Made by a program: the position numbers and the translations under genes
The notes under the pieces: generated by a model
The model's input: only the letters and a program-made list of their open reading frames with translations
What the model was told of the DNA's origin: nothing
Databases searched by the model: none
Shown here: piece after piece, positions 31,087-39,712 of the stretch
Layout of the letters: each line of letters starts with the position of its first letter
How positions within the stretch are numbered: position 1 is the first letter of the stretch
NCBI GenBank assembly: GCA_963728475.1
Contig: CAVSKL010000003.1
Span: forward strand, 124,001-188,000
Direction: 5' to 3'
Length of the DNA: 64,000 nt
Source of the DNA: CAVSKL01 sp963728475 [NCBI: Candidatus Eiseniibacteriota bacterium]
Lineage (GTDB): Bacteria > Eisenbacteria > RBG-16-71-46 > JABDJR01

Positions 31087-31869
31087 GTGAAATTGCTGGA
31101 ACAGGTCACCACCGGCCGGAGCCCCGCGCCACGGCGCCTGATGCTCTACGGCACGCATGGCATCGGGAAGTCAACCTTTGCTTCGTGCGCCCCGAAGCCT
31201 GTGTTCATCCAGACCGAGGACGGCCTCGGAGAGATCGACTGCGACAAGTTCCCCCTCACCACGTCCTTCGACCAGGCCATGCAGGCCCTGTCGGAACTCT
31301 ATACCGACAAGCATCCCTTCCGAACGGTCGTGGTCGATTCGCTGGATTGGCTGGAGCGCCTCATCTGGGCCGAGGTCTGCCGCAAGCGCAACGTCGAGAG
31401 CGTCGAGGACATCGGCTACGCCAAGGGCTACGTCTTCGCCCTCACCCAGTGGCGGGAGTTCCTGGAGGGGCTCTCGGCGCTGCGCAACGACCGGGGCATG
31501 ACCGCGATCCTGATCGCTCACGCGCGCATCGAGCGGTTCGAGAACCCCGAGACCGAGAGCTACGACCGCTACGTGCCGCGCCTGCACAAGCTCGCGGCGG
31601 CCGTGGTGCAGGAATGGTGCGACGAGGTCTTCTTCGCGACGTACCGGGTCTACACCAAGCAGATGGACGAGGGATTCGACCGCAAGCGCACCCAGGGCAT
31701 CGGGACGGGGGAGCGGATCCTACGCACCGTCGAGCGCCCGGCCCACGTCGCCAAGAACCGCCTGAACCTTCCCGATGAGATGCCTCTCGAGTGGGGCGCG
31801 TACGCCCACTTCCTGACCAACGGCGCGGTTCCTGCGCTGCAGACCGGCAAGAGCAAAGGAGCGAAGTAA
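31087..31869 (+). CDS. Sak4-like RecA-fold ATPase (AAA_24), phage recombinase
   Basis: This 260-residue protein starts at GTG 31087 after gggaggatcac. It has Walker A GTHGIGKST, Walker B RTVVVDS and a RecA-like core; AAA_24 proteins of this form next to exonuclease and SSB genes act as Sak4 annealing or recombination ATPases. The frame is intact. It is followed 2 bases later by the DUF669 gene. Confidence 0.85.
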   Translation: MKLLEQVTTGRSPAPRRLMLYGTHGIGKSTFASCAPKPVFIQTEDGLGEIDCDKFPLTTSFDQAMQALSELYTDKHPFRTVVVDSLDWLERLIWAEVCRKRNVESVEDIGYAKGYVFALTQWREFLEGLSALRNDRGMTAILIAHARIERFENPETESYDRYVPRLHKLAAAVVQEWCDEVFFATYRVYTKQMDEGFDRKRTQGIGTGERILRTVERPAHVAKNRLNLPDEMPLEWGAYAHFLTNGAVPALQTGKSKGAK

Positions 31870-31871
31870 CC

Positions 31872-32327
31872 ATGGCTGACCTGAACGGGTTCGACGCCAA
31901 CGCTGTCGAGCCGACCTCAGACTTTGAGCCGATCCCGGCGGGGAAGTACCTGGCGGTGATCGTGAACAGCGAGATGAAGGCGACCAAGGCCGGGGACGGC
32001 CACTATCTGGAGATCACGTTCTCGATCCTCGAAGGCCCCTACAAGAACCGACTCCTGTGGTCTCGGCTCAATCTCGACAACCGCAACCCGCAGGCGGTGC
32101 AGATCGCACAGGCGGAGCTGTCGTCGGTCTGCAGGGCGACGGGGATCCTGCAGCCCAAAGACTCCTGCGAGTTGCACAACCTGCCCCTGGTCATCGGGGT
32201 GCGGCTCAAGCGGCGATCGGACAGCGACGAGCTGACGAACGAGATCAAGTCGTACGCGAAGCGGGAGACGGCAAACGCGGTGTCCCCGCAGGCGGCCACG
32301 AATACGCCGCCGTGGGCCCGCCGCTAG
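31872..32327 (+). CDS. DUF669 protein, likely single-strand DNA-binding partner
   Basis: This 151-residue protein contains IPAGKYLAVIVNSEMKATKAGDGHYLEITFSILEG-type sequence and LLWSRLNLDNRNPQAVQIAQAEL, the DUF669 pattern. DUF669 proteins sit with Sak4-type ATPases and are thought to serve as SSB-like proteins. A strongly polar, proline-rich C-terminus ends the protein. Confidence 0.85.
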   Translation: MADLNGFDANAVEPTSDFEPIPAGKYLAVIVNSEMKATKAGDGHYLEITFSILEGPYKNRLLWSRLNLDNRNPQAVQIAQAELSSVCRATGILQPKDSCELHNLPLVIGVRLKRRSDSDELTNEIKSYAKRETANAVSPQAATNTPPWARR

Positions 32328-32337
32328 GACGATACCG

Positions 32338-32422
32338 GGCGAGGCGAAGCACTGCGGTGCGAGGCATGGCGTGGCAAGGCGATGCTTGGCCGGGCGGGGC
32401 TAGGCAAGGCAATCCCAGGCAA
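32338..32422 (+). repeat. Phased 5-nt array 2 (17 units of GGCNN)
   Basis: Starting 11 bases after the DUF669 stop, 17 consecutive 5-base units begin with GGC (12 of 17), TGC, AGC or TCC. Phase is never lost. The next start codon (32452) lies 30 bases after the array, behind gaaggagga. Confidence 0.9.
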
Positions 32423-32451
32423 GGGTTCTTCAACGAGAAGGAGGACAAGCA

Positions 32452-33022
32452 CGTGAAGAAGGTGAGTGTCGCGATCGAAGGCACAACGCCGCTTCTCTGT
32501 AACAAGTTCACGGACGCAGCGCAGATGGCGGCGACCAACGGCAATCGGCTCGCCGCGGTAGGGGACAAGGGCACCCCCACCGAGCAGGCTGAGGCCCGGC
32601 TCTATGTCGGCCATGACGGGGAGCCCATGATCCCGCAGCCGAATCTGTTCCGGTGCCTCATCGATGGGGGCCAGTTCTTCAAGGCGGGCAAGACGAAGAT
32701 CTCGACGATGAAGACGTCGATGATCCCAGCGTGTGTCGAGATCGAGGGGCTGGAACTGCCCATTGAGCACCGGGAGCCTTGGACCGTGGACACCCGGGCC
32801 GTCCGGATCCCGTCGACCGGGGGCCGCATTCTCGCGCATCGCCCCTGCTTTTACGACTGGCGGCTCACGTTCACGCTGGCGGTCGACACCGAGATGCTGT
32901 CGCTGCGCCTGATGCGCGAGATCGTGGACGCGGCCGGCAAGCGGATCGGACTCGGAGACTTCCGGCCGGCCTGCAAGGGCCCGTTCGGGAAGTTCGTGGT
33001 TGTCGGATGGGCGGAGGAGTGA
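32452..33022 (+). CDS. Unknown recombination-module protein, possibly RAMP/Cas7-like fold
   Basis: This 189-residue protein starts at GTG 32452. The N-terminal strand KKVSVAIEGTTPLLCNKF, the segment EPMIPQPNLFRCLIDGG, and the glycine-rich end IGLGDFRPACKGPFGKF are its marked features. The layout (beta strand, IPxxxLxxxL helix, late Gly/Phe loop) recalls RAMP-superfamily proteins, but this is a visual resemblance only. The intact frame and its place between DUF669 and RusA, flanked on both sides by 5-nt arrays, suggest a single-strand nucleic-acid role. The frame is open far upstream through the array, which is not coding. Confidence 0.6.
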
Positions 33023-33047
33023 GGGCGGCGGGTCGAGGGAGTGGATC

Positions 33048-33132
33048 AGCGCGGCATGGGGTGGCCAGGCGGGGCTTGGCATTGCATGGCCGGGCTAGGC
33101 GGGGCGAAGCACGGCGGGGCAAGGCGAGGCGT
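33048..33132 (+). repeat. Phased 5-nt array 3 (17 units of GGCNN)
   Basis: Seventeen units, 13 or more beginning GGC and the others AGC, TGC or GGG, end 2 bases before the RusA GTG start. The purine-rich GGC units may themselves serve as the ribosome binding region here. Confidence 0.9.
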
Positions 33133-33134
33133 TC

Positions 33135-33482
33135 GTGATCGAGATGGAACTGCCCTATCCACCTTCGATCAATCACCTCTACAGGCGGGTCGGCTCAAGA
33201 ACCCTCATCAGCCGCGAGGGGCGTAGGTATCGCGAGAAGGTCTGCGCCCTTCTCGCAGCGGCGAGGGTCCCGCGATTCGAGGGCCCGATCCGACTAGAGA
33301 TCGATCTCTATCCACCTGACCGCAGGCGTCGTGATGTGGACAACGCACAGAAGGCCTTGCTTGATGCGCTCGAGCACGGAGGGCTGTATGGCGACGACGG
33401 GCAGATCGCCAAGCTCGAGATCGAGAGGCTTGAGCCGGTGGTGGGTGGCAGGACCGTCGTGAGGATCGAGAAGTACCGGTAG
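33135..33482 (+). CDS. rusA: RusA-family Holliday junction resolvase
   Basis: This 115-residue protein has the RusA pattern: PYPPSINHLYRR near the start, IDLYPPDRRRRDVDNAQKALLDAL with catalytic Asp residues, and YGDDGQIAKLEIER. RusA cuts four-way junctions. Start GTG 33135 or ATG 33144 are both possible; GTG is given because the conserved N-terminus is otherwise short. The frame is intact. Confidence 0.9.
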   Translation: MIEMELPYPPSINHLYRRVGSRTLISREGRRYREKVCALLAAARVPRFEGPIRLEIDLYPPDRRRRDVDNAQKALLDALEHGGLYGDDGQIAKLEIERLEPVVGGRTVVRIEKYR

Positions 33483-33490
33483 CCACGAAT

Positions 33491-33565
33491 AGCGCGGCGG
33501 GGCGGTGCCAGGCTCTGCGTTGCTAGGCCGGGCCGGGTGCGGCAAGGCAAACCAAGGCGAGGCTT
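33491..33565 (+). repeat. Phased 5-nt array 4 (15 units of GGCNN)
   Basis: Fifteen units in strict 5-base phase, with AGC, TGC, GGT and ACC variants among GGC. The array begins 8 bases after the RusA stop and ends 2 bases before the helicase ATG (33568). Confidence 0.85.
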
Positions 33566-33567
33566 TC

Positions 33568-35260
33568 ATGGAACTGCGTCCTTACCAGGAGGAGGCGCTG
33601 GCAGCCATTTACCAGCATCTCCGAGAACGCGAGGACAACCCCGTTTGCGTGATCCCGACCGGTGGGGGCAAGACGCCGCTTCTTGCGCGCATCTGTGCCG
33701 ATGCCGTGAACCGCTGGCAAGGCAGGGTCCTGGTTCTCGCCCACGTGAAGGAACTCCTCGAGCAGGCCCGCGAGAAGCTCCACCATGTGGCCCCGGAGAT
33801 GTGGATGAAGACGGGCGTGTACTCGGCGGGGCTCAAGAGCCGCGAGACCGACCAGCCGGTCATCATCGGGGGGATTCAGTCGATCTTCCGGAAAGCCTGC
33901 GAGCTCGACGCGTTCGACCTCGTGATCATCGACGAGGCCCACATGATTCCTCCGGACGGCGACGGCATGTACCGGACGTTCCTGGAGGACGCCCGGAAGG
34001 TGAACCCCAAGCTGCGGGTGATCGGGCTGACGGCGACGCCGTTCCGGATGAAGAGCGGGATGATCTGCGAGCCGGGGAACGTGCTGAACCACATCTGCTA
34101 CGAGATCGGGGTGAAGGAGCTCATCGTCCAGGGCTACCTCTGCCCCCTGGTGACGAAGGGGAGTGCCAATCCGGTCGACACCTCGGGCTTGCACGTGCGG
34201 GCGGGGGAGTTCGTCGCCGGCGAGGCCGAGGATCTCATGGATACCGACGAGCTGGTGGAGTCGGCCTGCCGGGAGATCGTCGAACAGACGCGTGAGCGGC
34301 AGTCGGTACTGGTATTCACCACGGGGATTCGGCACGGAGAGCACGTAGCCGCGGTCCTGCGCCGGATGATCAGCAACCCGGTGGCCACGGTCTTCGGAGA
34401 GACGGCCGACGCGGAGCGCGACCGGGTACTCGCGGACTTCAAGGACGGGGCGATCAAGTACCTCGTCAACGTGAACGTGCTGACCATGGGGTTCGACGCC
34501 CCGAACATCGACTGCGTGGCCATGGTCCGGCCGACGCTCTCGCCCGGGCTCTACTACCAGATGGTCGGCCGGGGCTTTCGGCTCAATCCAGGCAAGGAGA
34601 ACTGCCTGGTCCTCGACTTCGGTGGCAACGTCCTGCGGCACGGGCCGGTGGACGCGATCCGGGTCCAGCCCGTCAACCACCGCGAGGAGGGGGAGGCGCC
34701 GGCCAAGCAGTGCCCGGAATGCCAGAGCATCATCGCGGCCGGCTATGCGATCTGTCCGGACTGCGGCTTCATCTTCCCGCCGCCCGAGCGGCGGAACCAC
34801 GAGGCGACCGCGTCGGCCGAGGGGATCCTCTCGGGCGAGATCACGACCACCGTGCACCAGGTCCAGGACGTCTACTACGCCGTGCATCACAAGCGCGGGG
34901 CGCCGGACGATGCACCGCGGACGCATGCGGGTCGAGTACCGGATCGGATTCCACCAGTACCAGTCGGAGTGGATCTGCTTCGAGCACACGGGGTGGGCCC
35001 GCCTCAAGGCCGAGTCGTGGTGGCGTCGGCGATCGCAGGCCCCGGTCCCGGCCTCGGTCGAGGAGGCGGTCGCCCTGGCGGAGGACGGCGCGCTCTGCGA
35101 GACGCGCTCGATCACGGTGCGCAGCGTGGCGGGTGAGGAGTTCCCCCGCATCATCGGCTACGACCTGGGACCCGTGCCCGGATGGCGGGAGCCGGGGGTG
35201 GACGACGAGGTCGGCGACGTGGTCTACGCCTACGTCGACGACGATGAGTTGCCCTTTTGA
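33568..35260 (+). pseudogene. DEAD/DEAH-box (SF2) helicase, one frame break near 34924
   Basis: An SF2 helicase: motif I PTGGGKT, motif II IIDEAH, motif III LTATPFR, motif VI YYQMVGRGFR, and a C-terminal zinc ribbon (CPECQ..CPDCG). About 450 residues are in frame. Then an extra C at about 34924 moves the tail (MRVEYRIGFHQYQSEWICFEH onward) to the next frame, ending TGA 35258-35260. The core ATPase is intact in the sequence as given. Phage helicases of this form unwind replication or recombination intermediates. The stop overlaps the prim-pol TTG start. Confidence 0.85.
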
Positions 35261-37415
35261 GTGCGCTCCTCCAGGCCGCTCTGCACTACGCCGAGCTGGG
35301 ATACCCTGTCTTCCCCTGCGCCCGGGGAGGGAAGGCGCCCCTCACACCGCATGGCTTCCAGGACGCGACAACAGATGCCGCCCAGATTGAGGCGTGGTGG
35401 ACGCAGCACCCGAGCGCCAACATCGGGATGCCGACCGCGGGGTTGCTCGTCATCGACGTGGACGGCGCCGACAACCCCTGGCCCGGCGATCCGGAGAAGG
35501 AACTGGATCTGGAACGCGCCCCCACGTCGCTGACGCCCCGAGGGGGACGGCACCACATCTTCCGCCAGCCCGCGGGGAAGGCCTGGGGGAACACGGCGGG
35601 GAAGATCGTGCCCAAGGTCGACACCCGCGCCAATGGCGGCTACATCGTCGTGCCGCCCTCGGTCGTGGGCGGGAAGCCGTACCACTGGGGCGAGACGCTC
35701 GAGCTCGACGCCATTCCGGAAACACTGCCCGAGCCGCCGTCGTGGCTAGCTGCCTTGGTGGACGGGGTCGGAGACCTGTTCGCAACGGGTGCCCCCGGCG
35801 GCAACGGCAACGGGAACGGGGCGCCCCTTGGCGCGCACAGGGCGCCCCAGGGCGACGATCCCCCCGCGGACGGGAAACGTGATTCCGGCCGGCCAACGGA
35901 ACGTTACCCTGGCGCGCCTGGCGGGTGCCATGCGCCGGTACGGTATGGGCAGGGCCGAGATCCTGGGCGCCCTGGACTCGGACGAATGAAGAGCGGTGCC
36001 AGCCGCCGCTTCTCGCCCGGGAGGTCGAGCGGGTGGCGGCCAGCATCTGCCGGTACGAGCCCGACCAGGTCGCGGTGGCCGTGGCCGAGAACCACTGGGC
36101 CCAGGACCAGGCCTGCTCCGCATCGGCCGGCGAGCGGAGCTCCCACGGTCCCGGACCCCGGCCCCCTGCCCGACGAGCTCTTCCGCGTCCCTGGGTTCGT
36201 GTCCGAGGTCATGGACCACTGCCTGGCCACCGCCCCATACCCGAACGTCGTTATGGCATTCGCCGGGGCGCTCGCCCTGCAGGCGACCCTGGCCGGCCGC
36301 AAGGTCCGCGACCCCGACGACAACCGGACGAACCTCTACCTCCTCGGCCTCGCCCACTCCTCGGCGGGCAAGGACCGGCCCCGCAAGCTCAACACCGAGA
36401 TCCTGCACGCGGTGGGGCTTTCGAGCCAGGTCGGCGGGCGGTTCGCCTCGGGGGAAGGGGTCCAGGACGCGCTCTTCGTGGAGCCGTGCATGTTGTTCCA
36501 GACCGACGAGATCGACGGGATGCTGCAGTCGATCAACAAGGCCCGCGACGCTCGGCACGAGAGCATCATGGGGACGCTGCTGACGATGTTCTCGTCGGCC
36601 AACTCGGTCTTCCCCATGCGCCGCAAGGCGGGCCGAGAGGCACCCGGGGCCATCAATCAGCCCTGCCTCGTCGTGTTCGGGACGGCGATCCCGAACCACT
36701 ACTACGAGGCGCTCTCGGAGCGGATGCTCACCAACGGGTTCTTCGCCCGGACGGTCGTCCTCGAGTGCGGCAAGCGCTCGACAGGCCAGGCGCCGGGGAT
36801 CCGAACCGTCCCGGTGCGAATCCTGCAGACCGCCCAGTGGTGGGCGGACTTTCGGCCGGGGACCGGTAACCTCCAGAACCTGGCACCCCGAGCCGCGGAT
36901 CATCCCCCAGACCGAGGAGGCGAGGACGATCCTGGACGAGGCTCGGCTTGAGGCGGAGGCGGAGTACACCCGGGCCGAGAGCCATGCCGATGCGGTCGGC
37001 ACCGCCGTCTGGGGCCGCGTGGCCGAGCACGCCCGGAAGCTTGCCCTGATCTATGCGGTCAGCGAAGAGCGCCACGAGCCCGGAGATCGGGGGGGCGGCC
37101 GCCCGGTGGGCGAGGCGGTTCGTCATGCACCAGGCGCGGCGGATGCTCTTCATGACCCAGGCCCACGTCGCCGCCAACCCGTTCCATGCCGGGTGCCTGA
37201 AATTCCTGGAGAAGCTGCGGGAGGCCCCGGGCCAAGAGCTGGCGCATAGCGTCCTCCTCAAGCGGATGAAGACCGACGCCAAGACGTTCCTGTCACTCGT
37301 GACGACCCTCGAGCAAGCGGGGGACATCGTGATCCGAACGCAGTCGACGTCTGGCCGGTCGGGTCGGTACTACCGGCTCGCGGAAGGAGCCGGGGAAGAA
37401 AGGCAGGAGGGGTGA
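35257..37415 (+). pseudogene. Prim-pol primase-polymerase with DUF3987-like helicase domain, several frame breaks
   Basis: Starts TTG 35257. Residues 1-170 form a bifunctional prim-pol domain (YPVFPCARGGKAPLTPHGF, TAGLLVIDVDGAD, GGRHHIFRQP). After a Gly/Asn linker the frame breaks near 35860, 35985 and 36110. A large domain follows (LPDELFRVPGFVSEV, GLAHSSAGKDRP as a Walker A-like loop, MLFQTDEIDGM), then breaks near 36880 and 37085. The C-terminal winged-helix-like end is LREAPGQELAHSVLLKRM to TGA 37413. Reassembled length is about 715 residues. It would prime and start phage replication. Confidence 0.8.
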
Positions 37416-37560
37416 AGGAAGCCGGAGGGTCGGCGGGGAAGGAAGGGGAATGAAGGTGAAGAAAGGACAAGAGGTAAGTCTATATAAGATATATATATTA
37501 CTTCTTCTTTCTACTCTTTCCCCCTGTTCCCCCCTCTCACTCCATACCCCTCGTTTTCGG
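37383..37560. other. Purine tract, AT-rich core, pyrimidine tract: origin-like region
   Basis: About 95 nearly all-purine bases (to 37478) lead into an AT-only core (TATATAAGATATATATATTA, 37481-37500) and then about 60 nearly all-pyrimidine bases. The arms are imperfectly complementary, so the region could fold back or melt easily. It lies directly after the primase gene and holds no gene to 37636. Candidate replication origin or transcription end; not proven. Confidence 0.45.
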
Positions 37561-37636
37561 CCCTTTCGCGTGTGTGCATGGTACCCCCTGTGAAGGAAGA
37601 AAGAAGGGCGACCGGGGTCATCAAGCAGGTTCTTCT

Positions 37637-37846
37637 ATGAGCGACGATCCCATCGCCTTCCGACCTCCCACAAAGGTTGACTCAAGCGAACGCTATGCGG
37701 AGCGGGAGAACGCTAACGGCGGCCATCCCGTGCGATGTCCCGTCTGTGGCACGGAACGCATCTGCCGGGGCCGACGATCGAAGCGGGTCTACTGCTCCGA
37801 CGCGTGTCGCGCCCGGGCGTGGAGGCGGCGCGCGGTGGCAGGGTAG
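37637..37846 (+). CDS. Small zinc-ribbon protein
   Basis: A 69-residue protein starts at ATG 37637. The C-terminal half has CPVCGTERICRGRRSKRVYC and CSDACRARAWRRR: CxxC and CxxxC pairs ideal for one zinc ion, followed by a basic helix. Such proteins in phages are often single-zinc nucleic-acid binders. Promoter copy 3 begins 20 bases after its stop. Confidence 0.7.
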   Translation: MSDDPIAFRPPTKVDSSERYAERENANGGHPVRCPVCGTERICRGRRSKRVYCSDACRARAWRRRAVAG

Positions 37847-37866
37847 GGGGTGGCACCACGTCCAGT

Positions 37867-37909
37867 CCGACGTTTTCAAGCGCCGTGGGGTATGTAAGTA
37901 GATAGGGGG
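37867..37909 (+). promoter_or_regulatory. Phage promoter-like element, copy 3
   Basis: CGACGTTT (37868-37875), 15 bases, TATGTAA (37891-37897), then GATAGGGGG in place of TAGAGA. It lies about 40 bases before the HTH gene that heads the HNH, methyltransferase and terminase set. Confidence 0.7.
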
Positions 37910-37950
37910 CTTCGTCCACCTGGGGGGGATGAGGGAACCGAACCGCAGCC

Positions 37951-38256
37951 ATGCTCCGAGACGATGCCCTGGCCCAGGGACGCCACCGGCGGGTGCCCTC
38001 CCGTTGGGATACCGAGTTCGGCCGCTGGGTGCGCGACTTTGGCGTGTCCCGAATCGTGGCCTCCCTCGCCCGGGATCCTGACCTCCGGGTCACCAATCAG
38101 GCCGTCTATGAATGGCTCCAGGGCCACGCTCCCCGCCCTAACCGGGCAGCCGCCCTCGTCGAGCTCTCGGGCGGCCGACTCACCCTGGAAGCGGTCTACG
38201 ACCACTCCCGGCAGGTCCAGGCCCGCCCTGGCCAGGGGAGACACCGCCAGCGATGA
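37951..38256 (+). CDS. Phage HTH protein
   Basis: This 101-residue protein reads GRHRRVPSRWDTEFGRWVRDFG, then TNQAVYEWLQGHAPRPNRAAALVELS, a Cro-like helix-turn-helix with an extended basic start. It is likely a DNA-binding regulator or a terminase-associated recognition protein. A diverged, truncated copy lies on the opposite strand at 45.6-45.8 kb. Its TGA overlaps the ATG of the next gene (ATGA at 38253). Confidence 0.7.
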   Translation: MLRDDALAQGRHRRVPSRWDTEFGRWVRDFGVSRIVASLARDPDLRVTNQAVYEWLQGHAPRPNRAAALVELSGGRLTLEAVYDHSRQVQARPGQGRHRQR

Positions 38257-38918
38257 GGATCGACCTCCGGATCGACAACACCGCGCTCGTCCTTCGCCTC
38301 CAGAACGGCCAACGCCGCCTCGCCTACGCCGTCGTGAACGCCATCAACAACACGGCCAAGCGGGTCCAGGACGTCGAGCGTCGGCGTGTCGAGGAAGAGT
38401 TCACCGTCCGCAAGAAGGACTTCATCCGGCGCGAGGCCGCCAAGATCAAACCCTTCGCCAGCGTGAAACAGGGCCGCCCCTACGCCGAGATCGCGGTCGG
38501 GCAGAAGCCCCGACTCCTTCTCTCCGCGTTCGAGCGCGGCGCTGTGCGCAAGCCCTTCACCCCCAGCGCCAGGCGCGTCGCCGAGCCCGTCGTCGGTGGG
38601 CCCGCCCGACCCCGGTTCGCCGGCTCGGTCACACCTGAGCTGCGCGTCGGCAGGCTGCGGTTCGACCGCACGAAGACCGGCCGACGCCGCGCCGCGGTCA
38701 CCCGGACCAAGACCTATCTCGTGCCCCGCGTGGGCATCTTCCAGCGTCTCGGGCCTGCGGCCACGCGCGCCGTCTACCTGTTTACGAAGGGCAAGAAGCT
38801 CGCGCCGCGACTGCGGTTCGTCGAGACGGCAGAGAAGGAGGCGGACAAGTGGTTCCGCGAGGAGATGGAGCGCGAGGTGATCAACGCGATCGCGCGGGCC
38901 AGGGGACGTGGCGTATGA
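38253..38918 (+). CDS. Phage structural or tail-completion-like protein
   Basis: This 221-residue basic protein begins MRIDLRIDNTALVLRLQNGQRRLAYAVVNAINNTAKRVQD, a helical start typical of HK97 gp10-like or minor tail proteins. It ends in basic helices (KWFREEMEREVINAIARARGRG). No catalytic motif is seen. It overlaps genes on both sides by ATGA. Its place ahead of terminase, away from the other structural genes, is unusual. Confidence 0.55.
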   Translation: MRIDLRIDNTALVLRLQNGQRRLAYAVVNAINNTAKRVQDVERRRVEEEFTVRKKDFIRREAAKIKPFASVKQGRPYAEIAVGQKPRLLLSAFERGAVRKPFTPSARRVAEPVVGGPARPRFAGSVTPELRVGRLRFDRTKTGRRRAAVTRTKTYLVPRVGIFQRLGPAATRAVYLFTKGKKLAPRLRFVETAEKEADKWFREEMEREVINAIARARGRGV

Positions 38919-39712
38919 GTGCGCTCTGCATCACATGCGGGGAGCGGCCCCGGAAGAAAGGGCGGAGGCAATGCGGGCCGTGCGCGTATCGCTCCGAAGA
39001 CCAGGACAAGGCTCAGCTTCGTCGTCAACGTGGACGTGGGCAACGTCGGGAGTACAAGCGCGCCCAGCGCCAGGCCGCCGGGTGCGAGTCGATGGAGATG
39101 ATCCGCGCACGAGCAGCCCAGAAGCAGGCTGAACGCGAGGCCAAACGGACCCAAAGGAAGGCAAGTACCCTGGCTTCGAGGCCGTGGCTTCAGTACCCGC
39201 ACCATAGCGCCGCCATGTACAGATCGCGCTACCAGAACGACCCCGAGTTCGCTCAGCGCGAGCGTGAGCGGGCGATCGTGTTCCGGTTCACCCACCCGGA
39301 GATCGCGGCGAAGTCGGACCGGGGCAGGCACTGGCAGTTGGCGGCCTCCCGTGCCGACGGATCGGTCACGGAGGGGGTCGTGCGTAACCTGCTCCACGCG
39401 CGGTCGTGCTACCTGTGCGGCGTCGAATTGACGCCCGCCAACCGCTCCATCGATCACCGCGTCGCGCTCATCCTCGGCGGCAACCACTCGGCAGGAAATC
39501 TCGCCCCGTGCTGCATGCCCTGCAATCGGGCGAAGGCAATGCACGAGAGACGACAAGCGCGAGAGGCGCGTGCGCAACGAGATCGCGCGCACGCAGGGAA
39601 GAGCTGCGTGGTCGAGGAGGGAAGCGCAAGAACTGTGCCGCGGGTTCCTTCTGGCGCCACTTTTTCTCGGGTGCCGGCGACGCCCGGCTTTCAAGACGTG
39701 GGAGACGCATGA
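38915..39712 (+). CDS. HNH endonuclease
   Basis: This 265-residue protein has an N-terminal CxxC pair (CITCGERPRKKGRRQCGPC), a long basic helical region, then an HNH core: ARSCYLCGVELTPANRSIDHR, ILGGNHSAGNLAPCCMPCN. The DH, N and H residues and the two CxxC pairs (YLCG, CMPC) are present. Phage HNH proteins near terminase assist packaging cleavage in several phages, though a homing role is also possible. It overlaps the next gene by ATGA. Confidence 0.82.
   Translation: MSALCITCGERPRKKGRRQCGPCAYRSEDQDKAQLRRQRGRGQRREYKRAQRQAAGCESMEMIRARAAQKQAEREAKRTQRKASTLASRPWLQYPHHSAAMYRSRYQNDPEFAQRERERAIVFRFTHPEIAAKSDRGRHWQLAASRADGSVTEGVVRNLLHARSCYLCGVELTPANRSIDHRVALILGGNHSAGNLAPCCMPCNRAKAMHERRQAREARAQRDRAHAGKSCVVEEGSARTVPRVPSGATFSRVPATPGFQDVGDA

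Noticed and set aside
32057-32451. Open frame through array 2 as an N-terminal extension of the 32452 protein
   Set aside because: It would translate the 5-nt array and part of DUF669 out of frame. GTG 32452 with gaaggagga is the better start.
30887-33565. GGC arrays as CRISPR or iterons
   Set aside because: Units are 5 bases with degenerate positions and no spacers; no Cas genes are nearby. Iterons are usually 17-22 bases and sit near a replication initiator.
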